A stretch of DNA of 64,000 bases from Oscillospiraceae bacterium (GTDB taxonomy: Bacteria > Bacillota > Clostridia > Oscillospirales > Ruminococcaceae), in NCBI GenBank assembly GCA_021200565.1, contig JAJQGJ010000017.1:1-64000 (forward strand), given 5' to 3'. Positions 33,951 through 42,531 of the stretch are shown one piece after another; the first letter of the stretch is position 1; each line of letters starts with the position of its first letter. The notes under the pieces were generated by a model. The model was not told where the DNA came from, searched no databases, and saw only the letters and a list, made by a program, of their open reading frames with translations. Position numbers and translations under genes: made by a program.

Positions 33951-35247
33951 TTTTTTTAAGAGCGGTAACTTCTACCTGATGATATTTTCCGTGGTTCTTG
34001 CGTTTGTCATCTGGATAATCATGTCGCTCACAGTCTTCCCTGAAACAACCGTCACTCTCAAGGACGTTCCTATTGATTTTTCTCTTGATGGCTCCTATGC
34101 GGACGTTGCCGGCATTTCAGTCATGAAGACATCGGTAGACTCTGTAAACGTCGTAATTTCCGGCGAAAGATACCTTATCGGCGACTATACAGCCGACGAC
34201 ATCCATATCGGAATTAATGTTGATGCTGTAAGAGCTACTGGCTCTTATGAGCTTTCGCTTGTTGTAACAAGTGTTAACGGCGACACCATCGAGGTTGAGC
34301 AGATTGAGCCGTCAACCGTCAAGGTTGACTTTGACTACATGGTAACAAAGACTTATTCCGTCGAGGACGGGACTCTTGTAGCCGATGTGTCAAATCTCAC
34401 AGCCGCAGACGGATATATAATCGATGAGGATGAGATAACAATTTCCCCATCAACAATCGAGCTTTACGGTCCGCAGGACTATATTGATCAGATAACCTCT
34501 GTAGCCGTTTCTGTCGATAATTCAGCAATCATCCAGTCCACAATGACGTCGAACCTCAATTCTGTTGTATTCTACAGCGGAAATGATGTGTTTGAAAACG
34601 AAGATGTAACTGCCGACAATGAAAGCTTTGAGCTGATAGTGCCGGTGTACCTGGTCAAAACTCTTCCTTTCTATGTGACGCTCACATCGTCGGTAGACTC
34701 GTTCGATGTCTCTTCGATAGCCTATAGTGTGGATCCGTCAAGTATAACCGTCAGGTCTCAGAATTCGAATCTGAGTAGCATAGAAGACCTGCTGTTAGGT
34801 TATATTTCCGTTAACGAAATAACAGTCGGAAGCGTGTTTACTGTTTCGATTGACAAAAACGCCAATTATGAAAACATTTCCGGAATAGATACAGCCACAG
34901 TATCCTTTGAGCTTGATGGCTATGCTGAAAAGGTAGTGACTTTGAGCAATTCGCAGATATATATAATAAACGGCACAGAGGACAAGACTGTCAACGTCGA
35001 GCAGGCTCAGATTCAGAATGTAATTCTGGTAGGACCCGAAGATGTTCTGGAGCAGATAAGCTCAGCTGATGTTGTCGGCGAAATAGACATGATCGACTAT
35101 GCAAACACAACTGTCAGCTATACCATCATGGACGTTACAATCTATGTTCCCGGCTACGACAACGTCTGGAGCTATGGTAAATACAGAGTATATGTGAGCA
35201 TCGAGAACGTCGAGACAACCGATGAAACAGAAGCAGAGACCGAATAA
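33913..35247 (+). CDS. cdaR: CdaR, regulator of CdaA (YbbR domains)
   Basis: A 444-residue protein with one N-terminal membrane helix (about 20-42, LMIFSVVLAFVIWIIMSL) and a large extracellular part made of repeated YbbR domains (about four). CdaR binds CdaA at the membrane and modulates c-di-AMP synthesis. The start at 33913 is inside cdaA, with AAAGGAGA nine bases upstream. The C-terminus is an acidic Thr/Glu tail. Confidence 0.94.
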   Translation: MAEKTTEKTKKSSFFKSGNFYLMIFSVVLAFVIWIIMSLTVFPETTVTLKDVPIDFSLDGSYADVAGISVMKTSVDSVNVVISGERYLIGDYTADDIHIGINVDAVRATGSYELSLVVTSVNGDTIEVEQIEPSTVKVDFDYMVTKTYSVEDGTLVADVSNLTAADGYIIDEDEITISPSTIELYGPQDYIDQITSVAVSVDNSAIIQSTMTSNLNSVVFYSGNDVFENEDVTADNESFELIVPVYLVKTLPFYVTLTSSVDSFDVSSIAYSVDPSSITVRSQNSNLSSIEDLLLGYISVNEITVGSVFTVSIDKNANYENISGIDTATVSFELDGYAEKVVTLSNSQIYIINGTEDKTVNVEQAQIQNVILVGPEDVLEQISSADVVGEIDMIDYANTTVSYTIMDVTIYVPGYDNVWSYGKYRVYVSIENVETTDETEAETE

Positions 35248-35272
35248 GCAGAATAAAGTGTAAACCAATTTA

Positions 35273-35305
35273 TCGGGGTGAAAGCTGCTTTTGCCCCGAT
35301 TTTTT
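35273..35305 (+). terminator. Terminator of cdaA-cdaR
   Basis: TCGGGG pairs with CCCCGA, with inner pairing AAAGC/GCTTT, followed by TTTTTT. An in-frame TTG in the T-run is not a believable start for the next gene. Confidence 0.88.
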
Positions 35306-35327
35306 GAGCGTAAAAGTGGGGAAACAT

Positions 35328-36914
35328 ATGCCGATAATAGTCATGAATATAAAAACTCCGCTAGATGTGAGCGAAGCCGAAATTATTGCAGCGTCTCTGA
35401 AAGAAACCGGCATCGGAAAACGTCACGTCCTTGCGGCATCGATATACAAGACCTCTTTGGATGCAAGAAAGCGTGAAAGAACACGTGATGGCATACGCCT
35501 TGTAAGCTCAGTCCTTCTCTCGCTCGATTCTGACAGGCTTGAGCGTGAGCTTTCGAAGAGGCAGAACGTTAGATATTTTGAGGAGCTTGAGCTTTCGCCG
35601 ACAATTTCGGGGAGAAAATCCGATGGCAGAGTTGTAATTGCAGGTTTCGGACCAGCTGGAATGTTTGCGGCACTCATTCTTTCAGAATACGGCTATAAGC
35701 CGATAGTTCTGGAGCGTGGTGGCTCAGTCGATGAGCGACTTGCAAAGATTTCTGAGTACTGGTCGGGAGGAGAGCTTGATGAGAACACTAACGTCCAGTT
35801 CGGCGAGGGCGGAGCCGGAACATTTTCCGACGGCAAACTCACAACCAGGATAAACGATCCACTTTGCCGATATGTACTACAGAAATTTGTAGATTTCGGC
35901 GCACCAGAAAGCATTTTAAGGACAGCCAAGCCGCACCTTGGAACTGATAATCTAAGGGAAATAGTCAGGAATATCCGCAACCGGATTATAGAAAACGGCG
36001 GTGAAGTCAGGCTTCATAGTGAACTCACCGGAATAGCTTTTGAAGGTGAGCGAATAGCAAAAATTTCAACAGCATCCGGCGAAATAGAGACAAGTGCACT
36101 GATTCTGGCAATAGGTCACTCTGCAAGAGATACATTCGAAATGCTTCTTGACAGTGGAATCAGACTCGAGCCCAAGCCGTTTTCCGTCGGTGCAAGAATC
36201 GAGCATACCCAGGAAAGCGTCGACAGAAGTCTGTATGGCGACTATGCCGGAAGCCCTCTTCTTCCGAAAGGCGAATATCAGCTGTCCTACAGGAGACCAG
36301 ACGGCAGAGCATGCTATACATTTTGCATGTGCCCAGGAGGAATGGTTGTAGCGTCAGCAAGCGAAAAGGGAACCATAGTCACAAATGGAATGAGCATGTA
36401 TAGCCGTGATGGCAAAAATGCAAACGCTGCTGTTGTAGTATCAGTAACTCCGGATGATTTCGGACATGGTGCGCTCGACGGCGTCAGGTTTGCCTCAGAA
36501 ATTGAGAAGAAAGCATATCTAATGAGTAGCAGCAGCTCAGCTCCTGCAATGACAGTGGGAAATTTCATAGGAACTTACTCAACCCGTTCTGTAGAGCCAA
36601 GCTACAAGCCGGGAGTGATCGAGAGCGATCTTAATAAGCTTTTCCCTGAGTTCGTCAGCAAAATGATGAAGGAAGGGCTTGCGAAATTCGCTCATGAAAT
36701 GGATTGCTTCGGCGACATGGGAGCCGTTCTCACTGCTCCCGAAACAAGGACCTCATCACCGGTGAGAATCAGAAGAGATGAAAATATGCGTGCTATCGGA
36801 ACCGAGAATATTATTCCGTGCGGTGAAGGTGCCGGATATGCCGGAGGAATAATGTCCGCCGCAGTCGATGGAATCAAGGCAGCGCTTGAAGTGATGAGAA
36901 GCTTCGCTCCGTAA
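35328..36914 (+). CDS. FAD-dependent dehydrogenase (COG2509 type)
   Basis: A 528-residue NAD(P)/FAD-dependent oxidoreductase of the uncharacterised COG2509 group. An N-terminal domain of about 90 residues (PIIVMNIKTPLDVSEAE onward) precedes the Rossmann motif GFGPAGMFAALILSE. GEGGAGTFSDGKLTTR and the C-terminal FAD loop CGEGAGYAGGIMSAAVDG are typical. The reaction is unknown; the family is cytoplasmic. The ATG at 35328 was chosen because GGGGAA precedes it and an earlier TTG sits in the terminator. It stands alone between two terminators. Confidence 0.9.
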   Translation: MPIIVMNIKTPLDVSEAEIIAASLKETGIGKRHVLAASIYKTSLDARKRERTRDGIRLVSSVLLSLDSDRLERELSKRQNVRYFEELELSPTISGRKSDGRVVIAGFGPAGMFAALILSEYGYKPIVLERGGSVDERLAKISEYWSGGELDENTNVQFGEGGAGTFSDGKLTTRINDPLCRYVLQKFVDFGAPESILRTAKPHLGTDNLREIVRNIRNRIIENGGEVRLHSELTGIAFEGERIAKISTASGEIETSALILAIGHSARDTFEMLLDSGIRLEPKPFSVGARIEHTQESVDRSLYGDYAGSPLLPKGEYQLSYRRPDGRACYTFCMCPGGMVVASASEKGTIVTNGMSMYSRDGKNANAAVVVSVTPDDFGHGALDGVRFASEIEKKAYLMSSSSSAPAMTVGNFIGTYSTRSVEPSYKPGVIESDLNKLFPEFVSKMMKEGLAKFAHEMDCFGDMGAVLTAPETRTSSPVRIRRDENMRAIGTENIIPCGEGAGYAGGIMSAAVDGIKAALEVMRSFAP

Positions 36915-36918
36915 TATA

Positions 36919-36955
36919 AAACCGCTTTCCTTAGTAGTAGGGAAGCGGTTCTTTA
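36919..36955. terminator. Bidirectional terminator
   Basis: AACCGCTTTCC and GGAAGCGGTT form a stem around TTAGTAGTAG-type loop sequence, with T-rich DNA on both sides. It separates the convergent FAD oxidoreductase and P-type ATPase genes. Confidence 0.88.
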
Positions 36956-36957
36956 TT

Positions 36958-39438
36958 TTATTCACGGTTTGTAATCAGCCCGAGCAGTCCGGAAGCTATT
37001 GGTACTGCAGCTGCAAAAAGAAGTGACCAAACCATCTCTGACAGCATCAGCGGCGTCGTCTCCATAGCGACAGATAAGAACGGAAGATAGATGCACAGTG
37101 CAGTTACTCCTGCAGAAACAAGCGCTGCCAGTATCAGTGATAGATTTTCAAAAGGATTCATCCTGAATACCGATTTTCTCTCGCTTCTGCACTCGAAAAC
37201 ATGGATAAGCTGGCTTGCAATCAATGTCACTAATGCGCAGGTTCTTGCAGTCTCAAGAGTACAGCCTAAGTACAATGAGTATGCAAAGCATCCGAGTGTG
37301 CAAAGCCCTATCAGAATTCCTCTTATCGTAATCCTTCCGAGAAGTCCTCCGCTGAAAAAGCTTCCGGAAAATTCTGACGGCTTCATTCTGAGTATCTCTT
37401 TCTCGCTCTTTTCAAGACTCAGAGCCATTGCAGGAAGTCCGTCAGTCACCAGATTCACAAGAAGTATCTGTGTCGGAAGCAAAACAACCGGCATCCCGAG
37501 AACGATTGAGAGGAACATAACCATAACTTCGCCAATGTTACAGGAAATCAGGTATCTTACGAATTTGCGGATATTCATGTAAACCGTTCTGCCTTGCTTT
37601 ACTGCTTCGCAGATGGTCGATAGATTGTCGTCAAGAAGGACCATGTCAGCCGCTTGCTTGCACGCCTCCGAGCCGTTCTTTCCGATTGCGATTCCAATAT
37701 CCGCCTCCTTGACAGCAGGAGCATCGTTGACTCCGTCACCGGTCATTGCGACGACATTGCCTTTCCTTTTGAAAGATCTGACGATTCTTAACTTATCGCT
37801 TGGGTCAACTCTCGCAAAAATAGCAACTTTTGAAATTACTTTGTCGAGTTCCCTCTCACTAAGCTTGTCGAGCTCCTCTTTTGAAATGACCAGATCTCCA
37901 CGCCGTAGTATTCCGACTTCCTTAGCAACCGCTTCAGCAGTAAGCTTGTGGTCTCCTGTAATCATAACTGTCCTTATTCCGGCTCTCCGGAGTTCGTTTA
38001 CTGACTTTTTAGCTTCCGCTCTCGGAGCATCAAGCATGCCCATAAGCCCCAGAAAAACCTCGTAGCCGGTCTTCTCATCTGTAAAGGTAAACGCCATGAC
38101 ACGAAGTGCTTGCTTGGCATAGTCATCAACTACCTGATATAAATCTCGCTTTCGCTCACTTGTCATCGGAGCAATACCGGATTCAGTATATATCAAGCGG
38201 CAGGTTTTGAGAATTACATCTGGTGCGCCCTTTGAATAAGTTCTTATGCCGTTATTGTCCGATACAGTAACGCTCATCCGCTTGGTTTCACTGTCAAACG
38301 GAATTTCAGAGAGCCTTGTCTGATCGCCTTTCAGAATTCCAAACTTCTTTGCAGCAGCCAGGAGAGCAACTTCCGTAGGGTCACCGGCGTCATCACTGGC
38401 ATTATTGCAAAGAACCGAACATCTGAAAAGCTCTTTCAGACAGTTATCAGCATCCGGATTGTCTGTAATGGCATATTCCTTGTCAGCGGTTCTTATCCTG
38501 GTAACACTCATCTTATTTTCTGTAAGGGTGCCGGTTTTGTCGGTGCAGATGACATTTGCACAGCTCAATGTCTCTACAGAGTGAAGCCGCCTGACAAGAG
38601 CATTTCTCTTCATCATTCGTCTGACAGCAAGAGCAAGAGCAATAGTGACAGCCGCTGGAAGACCCTCCGGAATTGCAGCGATTGCAATAGTTATGCCTGT
38701 CATAAGCATGTCAAAAATCGGCTCGCCTCGCAATATCCCAGCTATGACAACAAGGATGCAGACGCCGGCACATATCAGACAAAGCGTTTTTCCAAGAGAA
38801 CCGAGCTTTTTCTGAAGAGGCGTTTCCTGAGAACCAGCCTCGTCAATAAGTGAAGAAACCTGTCCCATTTTTGTCTGCATACCGGTATGCTCGCATTGTA
38901 TAACGGCGTTGCCTCGTGTTACCGAGCTTCCCATAAAAACTGAATCGTTTGAGTCGTCTTTTCTTATTGCCTCAGATTCGCCCGTCAGTATAGATTCGTT
39001 GCACCAGAGCCCGTTAGAACGGAGAATTCTTCCGTCACACGGTACTTGGTCTCCGGCTTCGATAAGAATTATGTCATCCGGAACTATAAGCGAAGCGTCA
39101 ATAACCTTTTCTTTGCCATCCCTGATAACCCTCGCAGTTGGTGCTGTCAGCTTTTCAAGTGCTTCCATCGTTCGTTCTGTCCTGTATTCCTGAACAAATC
39201 CAAGAATAGCGTTCATCAGAACGATGAGTATGATAGTAACGGCATCATAAATCTCGCCCATGAAAGCCGAGATAACCGTCGCACCGAGGAGCACCATGAC
39301 CATGATGTCCTTGAATTGCGACAGGAATATCCCGACCGGGTTCTTTTTGTTTTTTGACTTAAGGCGGTTGTAGCCGTATTCACGTAGCCTTTTCTCAGCC
39401 TCCGCTTCACCGAGCCCGCCAAAATTGTTTTCCTGCAT
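36958..39438 (-). CDS. P-type Ca2+-transporting ATPase
   Basis: An 826-residue P2-type cation ATPase, most like Ca2+ pumps of the SERCA/PMCA group found in Firmicutes. Motifs: TGES at 152-155 (dephosphorylation), PEGLP at 257-261 in the fourth membrane helix, the phosphorylated Asp300 in CTDKTGTLT, and TGDGVNDAP in the hinge. An N-terminal cation-ATPase domain and about ten membrane helices are present. Direction is cation export, with Ca2+ the probable ion. Its ribosome binding site lies in a hairpin at 39444-39490, suggesting post-transcriptional control. Confidence 0.94.
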   Translation of the reverse strand: MQENNFGGLGEAEAEKRLREYGYNRLKSKNKKNPVGIFLSQFKDIMVMVLLGATVISAFMGEIYDAVTIILIVLMNAILGFVQEYRTERTMEALEKLTAPTARVIRDGKEKVIDASLIVPDDIILIEAGDQVPCDGRILRSNGLWCNESILTGESEAIRKDDSNDSVFMGSSVTRGNAVIQCEHTGMQTKMGQVSSLIDEAGSQETPLQKKLGSLGKTLCLICAGVCILVVIAGILRGEPIFDMLMTGITIAIAAIPEGLPAAVTIALALAVRRMMKRNALVRRLHSVETLSCANVICTDKTGTLTENKMSVTRIRTADKEYAITDNPDADNCLKELFRCSVLCNNASDDAGDPTEVALLAAAKKFGILKGDQTRLSEIPFDSETKRMSVTVSDNNGIRTYSKGAPDVILKTCRLIYTESGIAPMTSERKRDLYQVVDDYAKQALRVMAFTFTDEKTGYEVFLGLMGMLDAPRAEAKKSVNELRRAGIRTVMITGDHKLTAEAVAKEVGILRRGDLVISKEELDKLSERELDKVISKVAIFARVDPSDKLRIVRSFKRKGNVVAMTGDGVNDAPAVKEADIGIAIGKNGSEACKQAADMVLLDDNLSTICEAVKQGRTVYMNIRKFVRYLISCNIGEVMVMFLSIVLGMPVVLLPTQILLVNLVTDGLPAMALSLEKSEKEILRMKPSEFSGSFFSGGLLGRITIRGILIGLCTLGCFAYSLYLGCTLETARTCALVTLIASQLIHVFECRSERKSVFRMNPFENLSLILAALVSAGVTALCIYLPFLSVAMETTPLMLSEMVWSLLFAAAVPIASGLLGLITNRE

Positions 39439-39443
39439 GATAA

Positions 39444-39490
39444 AGCTCCCTTCCGAAACTCGTCCTAAGATGAGTTTATGATAGGGAGCT
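39444..39490 (-). promoter_or_regulatory. Leader hairpin hiding the ATPase ribosome binding site
   Basis: AGCTCCCT (39444-39451) pairs with AGGGAGCT (39483-39490), and AAACTC (39456-39461) pairs with GAGTTT (39472-39477) inside it. On the minus-strand mRNA the 3' arm is AGGGAGCT, the Shine-Dalgarno of the ATPase, which would be paired with the 5' arm. It could be a switch, a thermosensor-like element or an attenuator; a T-run is weak. Structure is seen; control is inferred. Confidence 0.55.
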
Positions 39491-39507
39491 GTGTTTTAGA
39501 ATTGATT

Positions 39508-40011
39508 TCAGTCAGCCTTATAAGCCTTGACTATTTCTCCAATATACATCGTGTGAAGATCCATTTGCGGATAGTTGTTCTTGAGCACGTCTTTATCGAT
39601 AAACGAGTCCTCTGTGAATTTCTGTGCAAAGAGCTTTCTGCATACGAGGACAAGATTTGCTTCTTCAAACGTGACTGTTCCGTCAGTGAATAGTGGAGTG
39701 ATACCAGCCTCCTTCGGCTTGTCGTGGTCTCTTCCGGAAACTCGTCCGCAGAGTCCGAGGGCTTTCTTGTAGCCATCCGGGAAGAAACTGAGAGTGAAGT
39801 ACTCGTTTCCATCGACAAACTGCTTTGTGTATCTCTGAGGTCTTATATAGCAGGTTGCAACTTCCTTGCCCCAGAGTATTCCGACTCCGCCCCAGGAGGC
39901 GGTCATTGTGTTGAATCCACTTTCATTTCCAGCCGAGATAAGGCACCAGTCGTTGCCAATTCTCTCGAATGGGTTGAAAGTGAGACTTCCTATATTGAAT
40001 TCTTTCAGCAT
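39508..40011 (-). CDS. Flavin reductase family protein
   Basis: A 167-residue flavin reductase-like FMN-binding protein. TASWGGVGILWGKEVA and CYIRPQRYTKQFVDG form the FMN phosphate-binding region, with FTLSFF and LGLCGRVSGRDHDK after it, as in clostridial members of PF01613. It is cytoplasmic and its partner is unknown. The start at 40011 is preferred over 40020 because AAAGGA is eight bases upstream. It lies between the PRPP synthetase and the ATPase on the same strand. Confidence 0.9.
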   Translation of the reverse strand: MLKEFNIGSLTFNPFERIGNDWCLISAGNESGFNTMTASWGGVGILWGKEVATCYIRPQRYTKQFVDGNEYFTLSFFPDGYKKALGLCGRVSGRDHDKPKEAGITPLFTDGTVTFEEANLVLVCRKLFAQKFTEDSFIDKDVLKNNYPQMDLHTMYIGEIVKAYKAD

Positions 40012-40056
40012 CAGAATCATCCTTTCTAAAATATATTCAAGATACTTTATGCCTGA

Positions 40057-41208
40057 TTACTTTGCTCTATGCTCCTTGATAAGGCTTTGGATCTTCTCAT
40101 GCGGATCGATAATCGAGCTTACCGACATGTCATGGTTGAGTGCTGTGATGAAGTAGGAAACATACTTAGAACAGTCAACGACATGATACCACTCTTTCTT
40201 GAGAAGTTCTTCTGGAGCATAGGTCAGGTTGGTTCCGAATACTCCGTCGATGACGCCATCACGATGAGCCTTGTCCATCTCGTCGTAGCCTTTGGTGAAG
40301 ATGCAGTAGGTCGCATAGGTGAATATTCTCTTGGCGTGTCTCTTTTTGAGGTCATAAGCAACCTCAATCATAGACTTTCCAGAGGAGATGATGTCGTCTG
40401 CAATGAAGATGTCCATTCCGGTGACGTCGTTTCCTAGATATTCGTGAGCTTCAATCTTGTTGACGCCGTCGATAACCTGGCTGACGTCTCTGCGCTTGTA
40501 GAACATTCCAAGCGTAACCTTAAGCTCAGACGAATAGTGCATATTCCGATTCATTCCGCCCTCATCGGGTGATACAATCATGAAATGCTCCTTGTCGACA
40601 ATCAGGTCCGGAAATGCCTTGAAGAGAGCCTTCAGAGCCTGATACGATGGAACTATATTGTCAAATCCCATCAGAGGCACAGCATTCATGACTCTTGGGT
40701 CATGGGCGTCGAACGTGAGGACATTCTCAACTCCGATGTTCTGGAGCTCCTGAAGCATGCAAGCAGCGTCAAGAGATTCTCTGCCGTTACGCCTGTGCTG
40801 TCTGCCGCCGTAGAGAAGCGGCATGATTACATTGACTCTGTGCGCCTTTCCTCCCGCCGCCTGAATCAATCGTTTTAAGTCCTGGAAGTGATCATCGGGG
40901 GATTTGCGGTTTTCATATCCGAAATAGGGATATGTGCAGGAGTAGTTTCCAACATCGCATACGAAGAAAAGGTCGTAACCTCTGATTGTCTCGTAGATGA
41001 ATCCCTTAGCGTCGCCGGACTGGAATCTTGGACAGCTTGACGGAATGAGGAAGGTGTCAACGTCTCTTCCGGCTTGTCTTGCCCAAGTCACGAGATAATC
41101 ATTGATCTTCTCTCCGAGCTCTTTGGCGTTGTCCATTGCGATAATACCGAGTGGAGCTACACTGAGCTCGGGGTTGAAGATTTGCGAGGTCTTTTTTAAC
41201 ATTGTCAT
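40057..41208 (-). CDS. prs: Ribose-phosphate pyrophosphokinase, long form
   Basis: A 383-residue PRPP synthetase. It makes PRPP from ribose 5-phosphate and ATP for nucleotide, His and Trp synthesis. The flexible-loop motif GGRQHRRNGRES, FDAHDPRVM, SPDEGGMNRN and the PRPP-binding loop IADDIISSGKSM are present. Typical bacterial Prs is about 315 residues; this one is about 65 longer, with a longer N-terminal half containing YFGYENRKSPDDHF. It may belong to a distinct clostridial subgroup. GGAGG lies nine bases before the ATG. Confidence 0.9.
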   Translation of the reverse strand: MTMLKKTSQIFNPELSVAPLGIIAMDNAKELGEKINDYLVTWARQAGRDVDTFLIPSSCPRFQSGDAKGFIYETIRGYDLFFVCDVGNYSCTYPYFGYENRKSPDDHFQDLKRLIQAAGGKAHRVNVIMPLLYGGRQHRRNGRESLDAACMLQELQNIGVENVLTFDAHDPRVMNAVPLMGFDNIVPSYQALKALFKAFPDLIVDKEHFMIVSPDEGGMNRNMHYSSELKVTLGMFYKRRDVSQVIDGVNKIEAHEYLGNDVTGMDIFIADDIISSGKSMIEVAYDLKKRHAKRIFTYATYCIFTKGYDEMDKAHRDGVIDGVFGTNLTYAPEELLKKEWYHVVDCSKYVSYFITALNHDMSVSSIIDPHEKIQSLIKEHRAK

Positions 41209-41267
41209 TGAATCATGCCTCCATATTGTATTTTGAATAATAGTGTGTTGGGTTGCTTTATTCTAAA

Positions 41268-41303
41268 ATCTACAGATTCGATCTGCAGACTTTATCTACA
41301 GAT
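41268..41303. repeat. Three 13-bp direct repeats overlapping the potD stop
   Basis: ATCTACAGAT (41268), ATCTGCAGAC (41281) and ATCTACAGAT (41294) recur every 13 bases; the last includes the potD stop codon. On the minus strand TCTGCAGAT-CGA-ATCTGTAGA can fold into a 9-bp stem followed by TTTT, so the first two copies probably serve as the pot operon terminator. The third copy is not explained by that. Confidence 0.6.
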
Positions 41304-42531
41304 GATCGGAGTGCTTTTTTCTTGCACGTCTGACGTTGACAAATACCGTCGCAGCCAGCATGGCAATAAGGAAAATGGGAACGAGCCATGGATTGGTTCC
41401 GTCAATCTTTAGCTGATTCCAGAGAGTCTGCATAAGCTCGCTTGCCTCTTCGGAGAGATTCACGAACACCTCTGTATGCTCTGTAAGATATTCATCCGAC
41501 GGATATTGCAGAGGATTGTTTTTCACGTCGTCGTCCAAAAGCTCATACGCCGCTTGATTCGGGGTTGAATAGCCGGTGTATTCGCAGTTGGCAAGAGCAA
41601 CCTCAGCTTCGCAGAGGAAGTTTATATACATCTCCGCCGCTTCTTTGTTCTGAGCGGTTGTCGGAATGCAGATAGCATCGACAAACTGGTTTGTCCCCTC
41701 GATGGGAATGCAGTAGGTTAGGTCTTCGTTTTCAGCCATCATGGTGACAGCGTCACCGGAGTAGTAGGGAGCGATGGCGGCGGAACCGCCTTCCGTCTTG
41801 TCAAAGATTTCGTCCATTACGTACGCCTGAACCAGAGATTTCTGATCCTTCAGGAGAAGCGCCGCTTCCTGAAGCTCAAGCTCATCCTCGGTGTTCTGAG
41901 AGTACCCCAGGTATGTCAATGCGATGCCAAAGGCATCACGGGGATTGTTGAACATGAGAATATTTCCGGAGTAGCTTTCATCCCAGAGAGACGCCCAGGA
42001 GGTTATCTCCTCGTCAACCATCGAGGTGTTGTAAATGATAACGACCATTCCCCATAAGTAGGGAACCGAGTACTCGTTTGTCGGATCATATTCAGGATAC
42101 AGAAAAGTCTCCATTATGTTCCCAAGATTCGGAATATTGTCGAAGTCGAGTTTCTGGACAAGCCCCTCATCTATCATCTTTGAAATCATGTAGTCGCTCG
42201 GAACGATGATGTCATACTCTGCACTGCCAGACTGAATCTTTGAATAAAGGGTTTCGTTGCTGGCGAATGTAGTGTAGTTGACCTCAATTCCTGTGAGTGC
42301 TTCAAAAGCTTCGTTTACGTCGAGCATGTCCGACTCATTGAGACACATATACTCGCCCCAGTTTGCGACGTTGAGTATCACGTCCTGTCCCATGAAGCGT
42401 GTGTAGTCGTAGTCGGAAAGAAGCTCTTCGTCGAGCTCAGAATATGCACCGTAAGCGTTGCCCGAAGAGCATCCGCAAAGTGAAAGCGCAAGAACAAGAA
42501 ATGCCGTAAGAAAAGCAAACAGTTTTCTCAT
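41296..42531 (-). CDS. potD: Spermidine/putrescine-binding protein, doubly anchored
   Basis: A 411-residue PotD-like periplasmic-type substrate-binding protein of the polyamine ABC transporter. The N-terminal signal ends at a lipobox-like LCGC (Cys21). The body has the SBP_bac signature (VNVANWGEYM-like LNVANWGEYMC, NNPRDAFGIALTYLG). Unusually it ends with a membrane helix (about 380-398, VPIFLIAMLAATVFVNV) and a basic RRARKK tail, so both ends may be held at the membrane. It is last in potABCD and overlaps potC by four bases. Confidence 0.93.
   Translation of the reverse strand: MRKLFAFLTAFLVLALSLCGCSSGNAYGAYSELDEELLSDYDYTRFMGQDVILNVANWGEYMCLNESDMLDVNEAFEALTGIEVNYTTFASNETLYSKIQSGSAEYDIIVPSDYMISKMIDEGLVQKLDFDNIPNLGNIMETFLYPEYDPTNEYSVPYLWGMVVIIYNTSMVDEEITSWASLWDESYSGNILMFNNPRDAFGIALTYLGYSQNTEDELELQEAALLLKDQKSLVQAYVMDEIFDKTEGGSAAIAPYYSGDAVTMMAENEDLTYCIPIEGTNQFVDAICIPTTAQNKEAAEMYINFLCEAEVALANCEYTGYSTPNQAAYELLDDDVKNNPLQYPSDEYLTEHTEVFVNLSEEASELMQTLWNQLKIDGTNPWLVPIFLIAMLAATVFVNVRRARKKHSDHL

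Noticed and set aside
41268-41303. CRISPR-like array
   Set aside because: Units are only 10 bases with 3-base gaps and no spacers; no cas genes are present.
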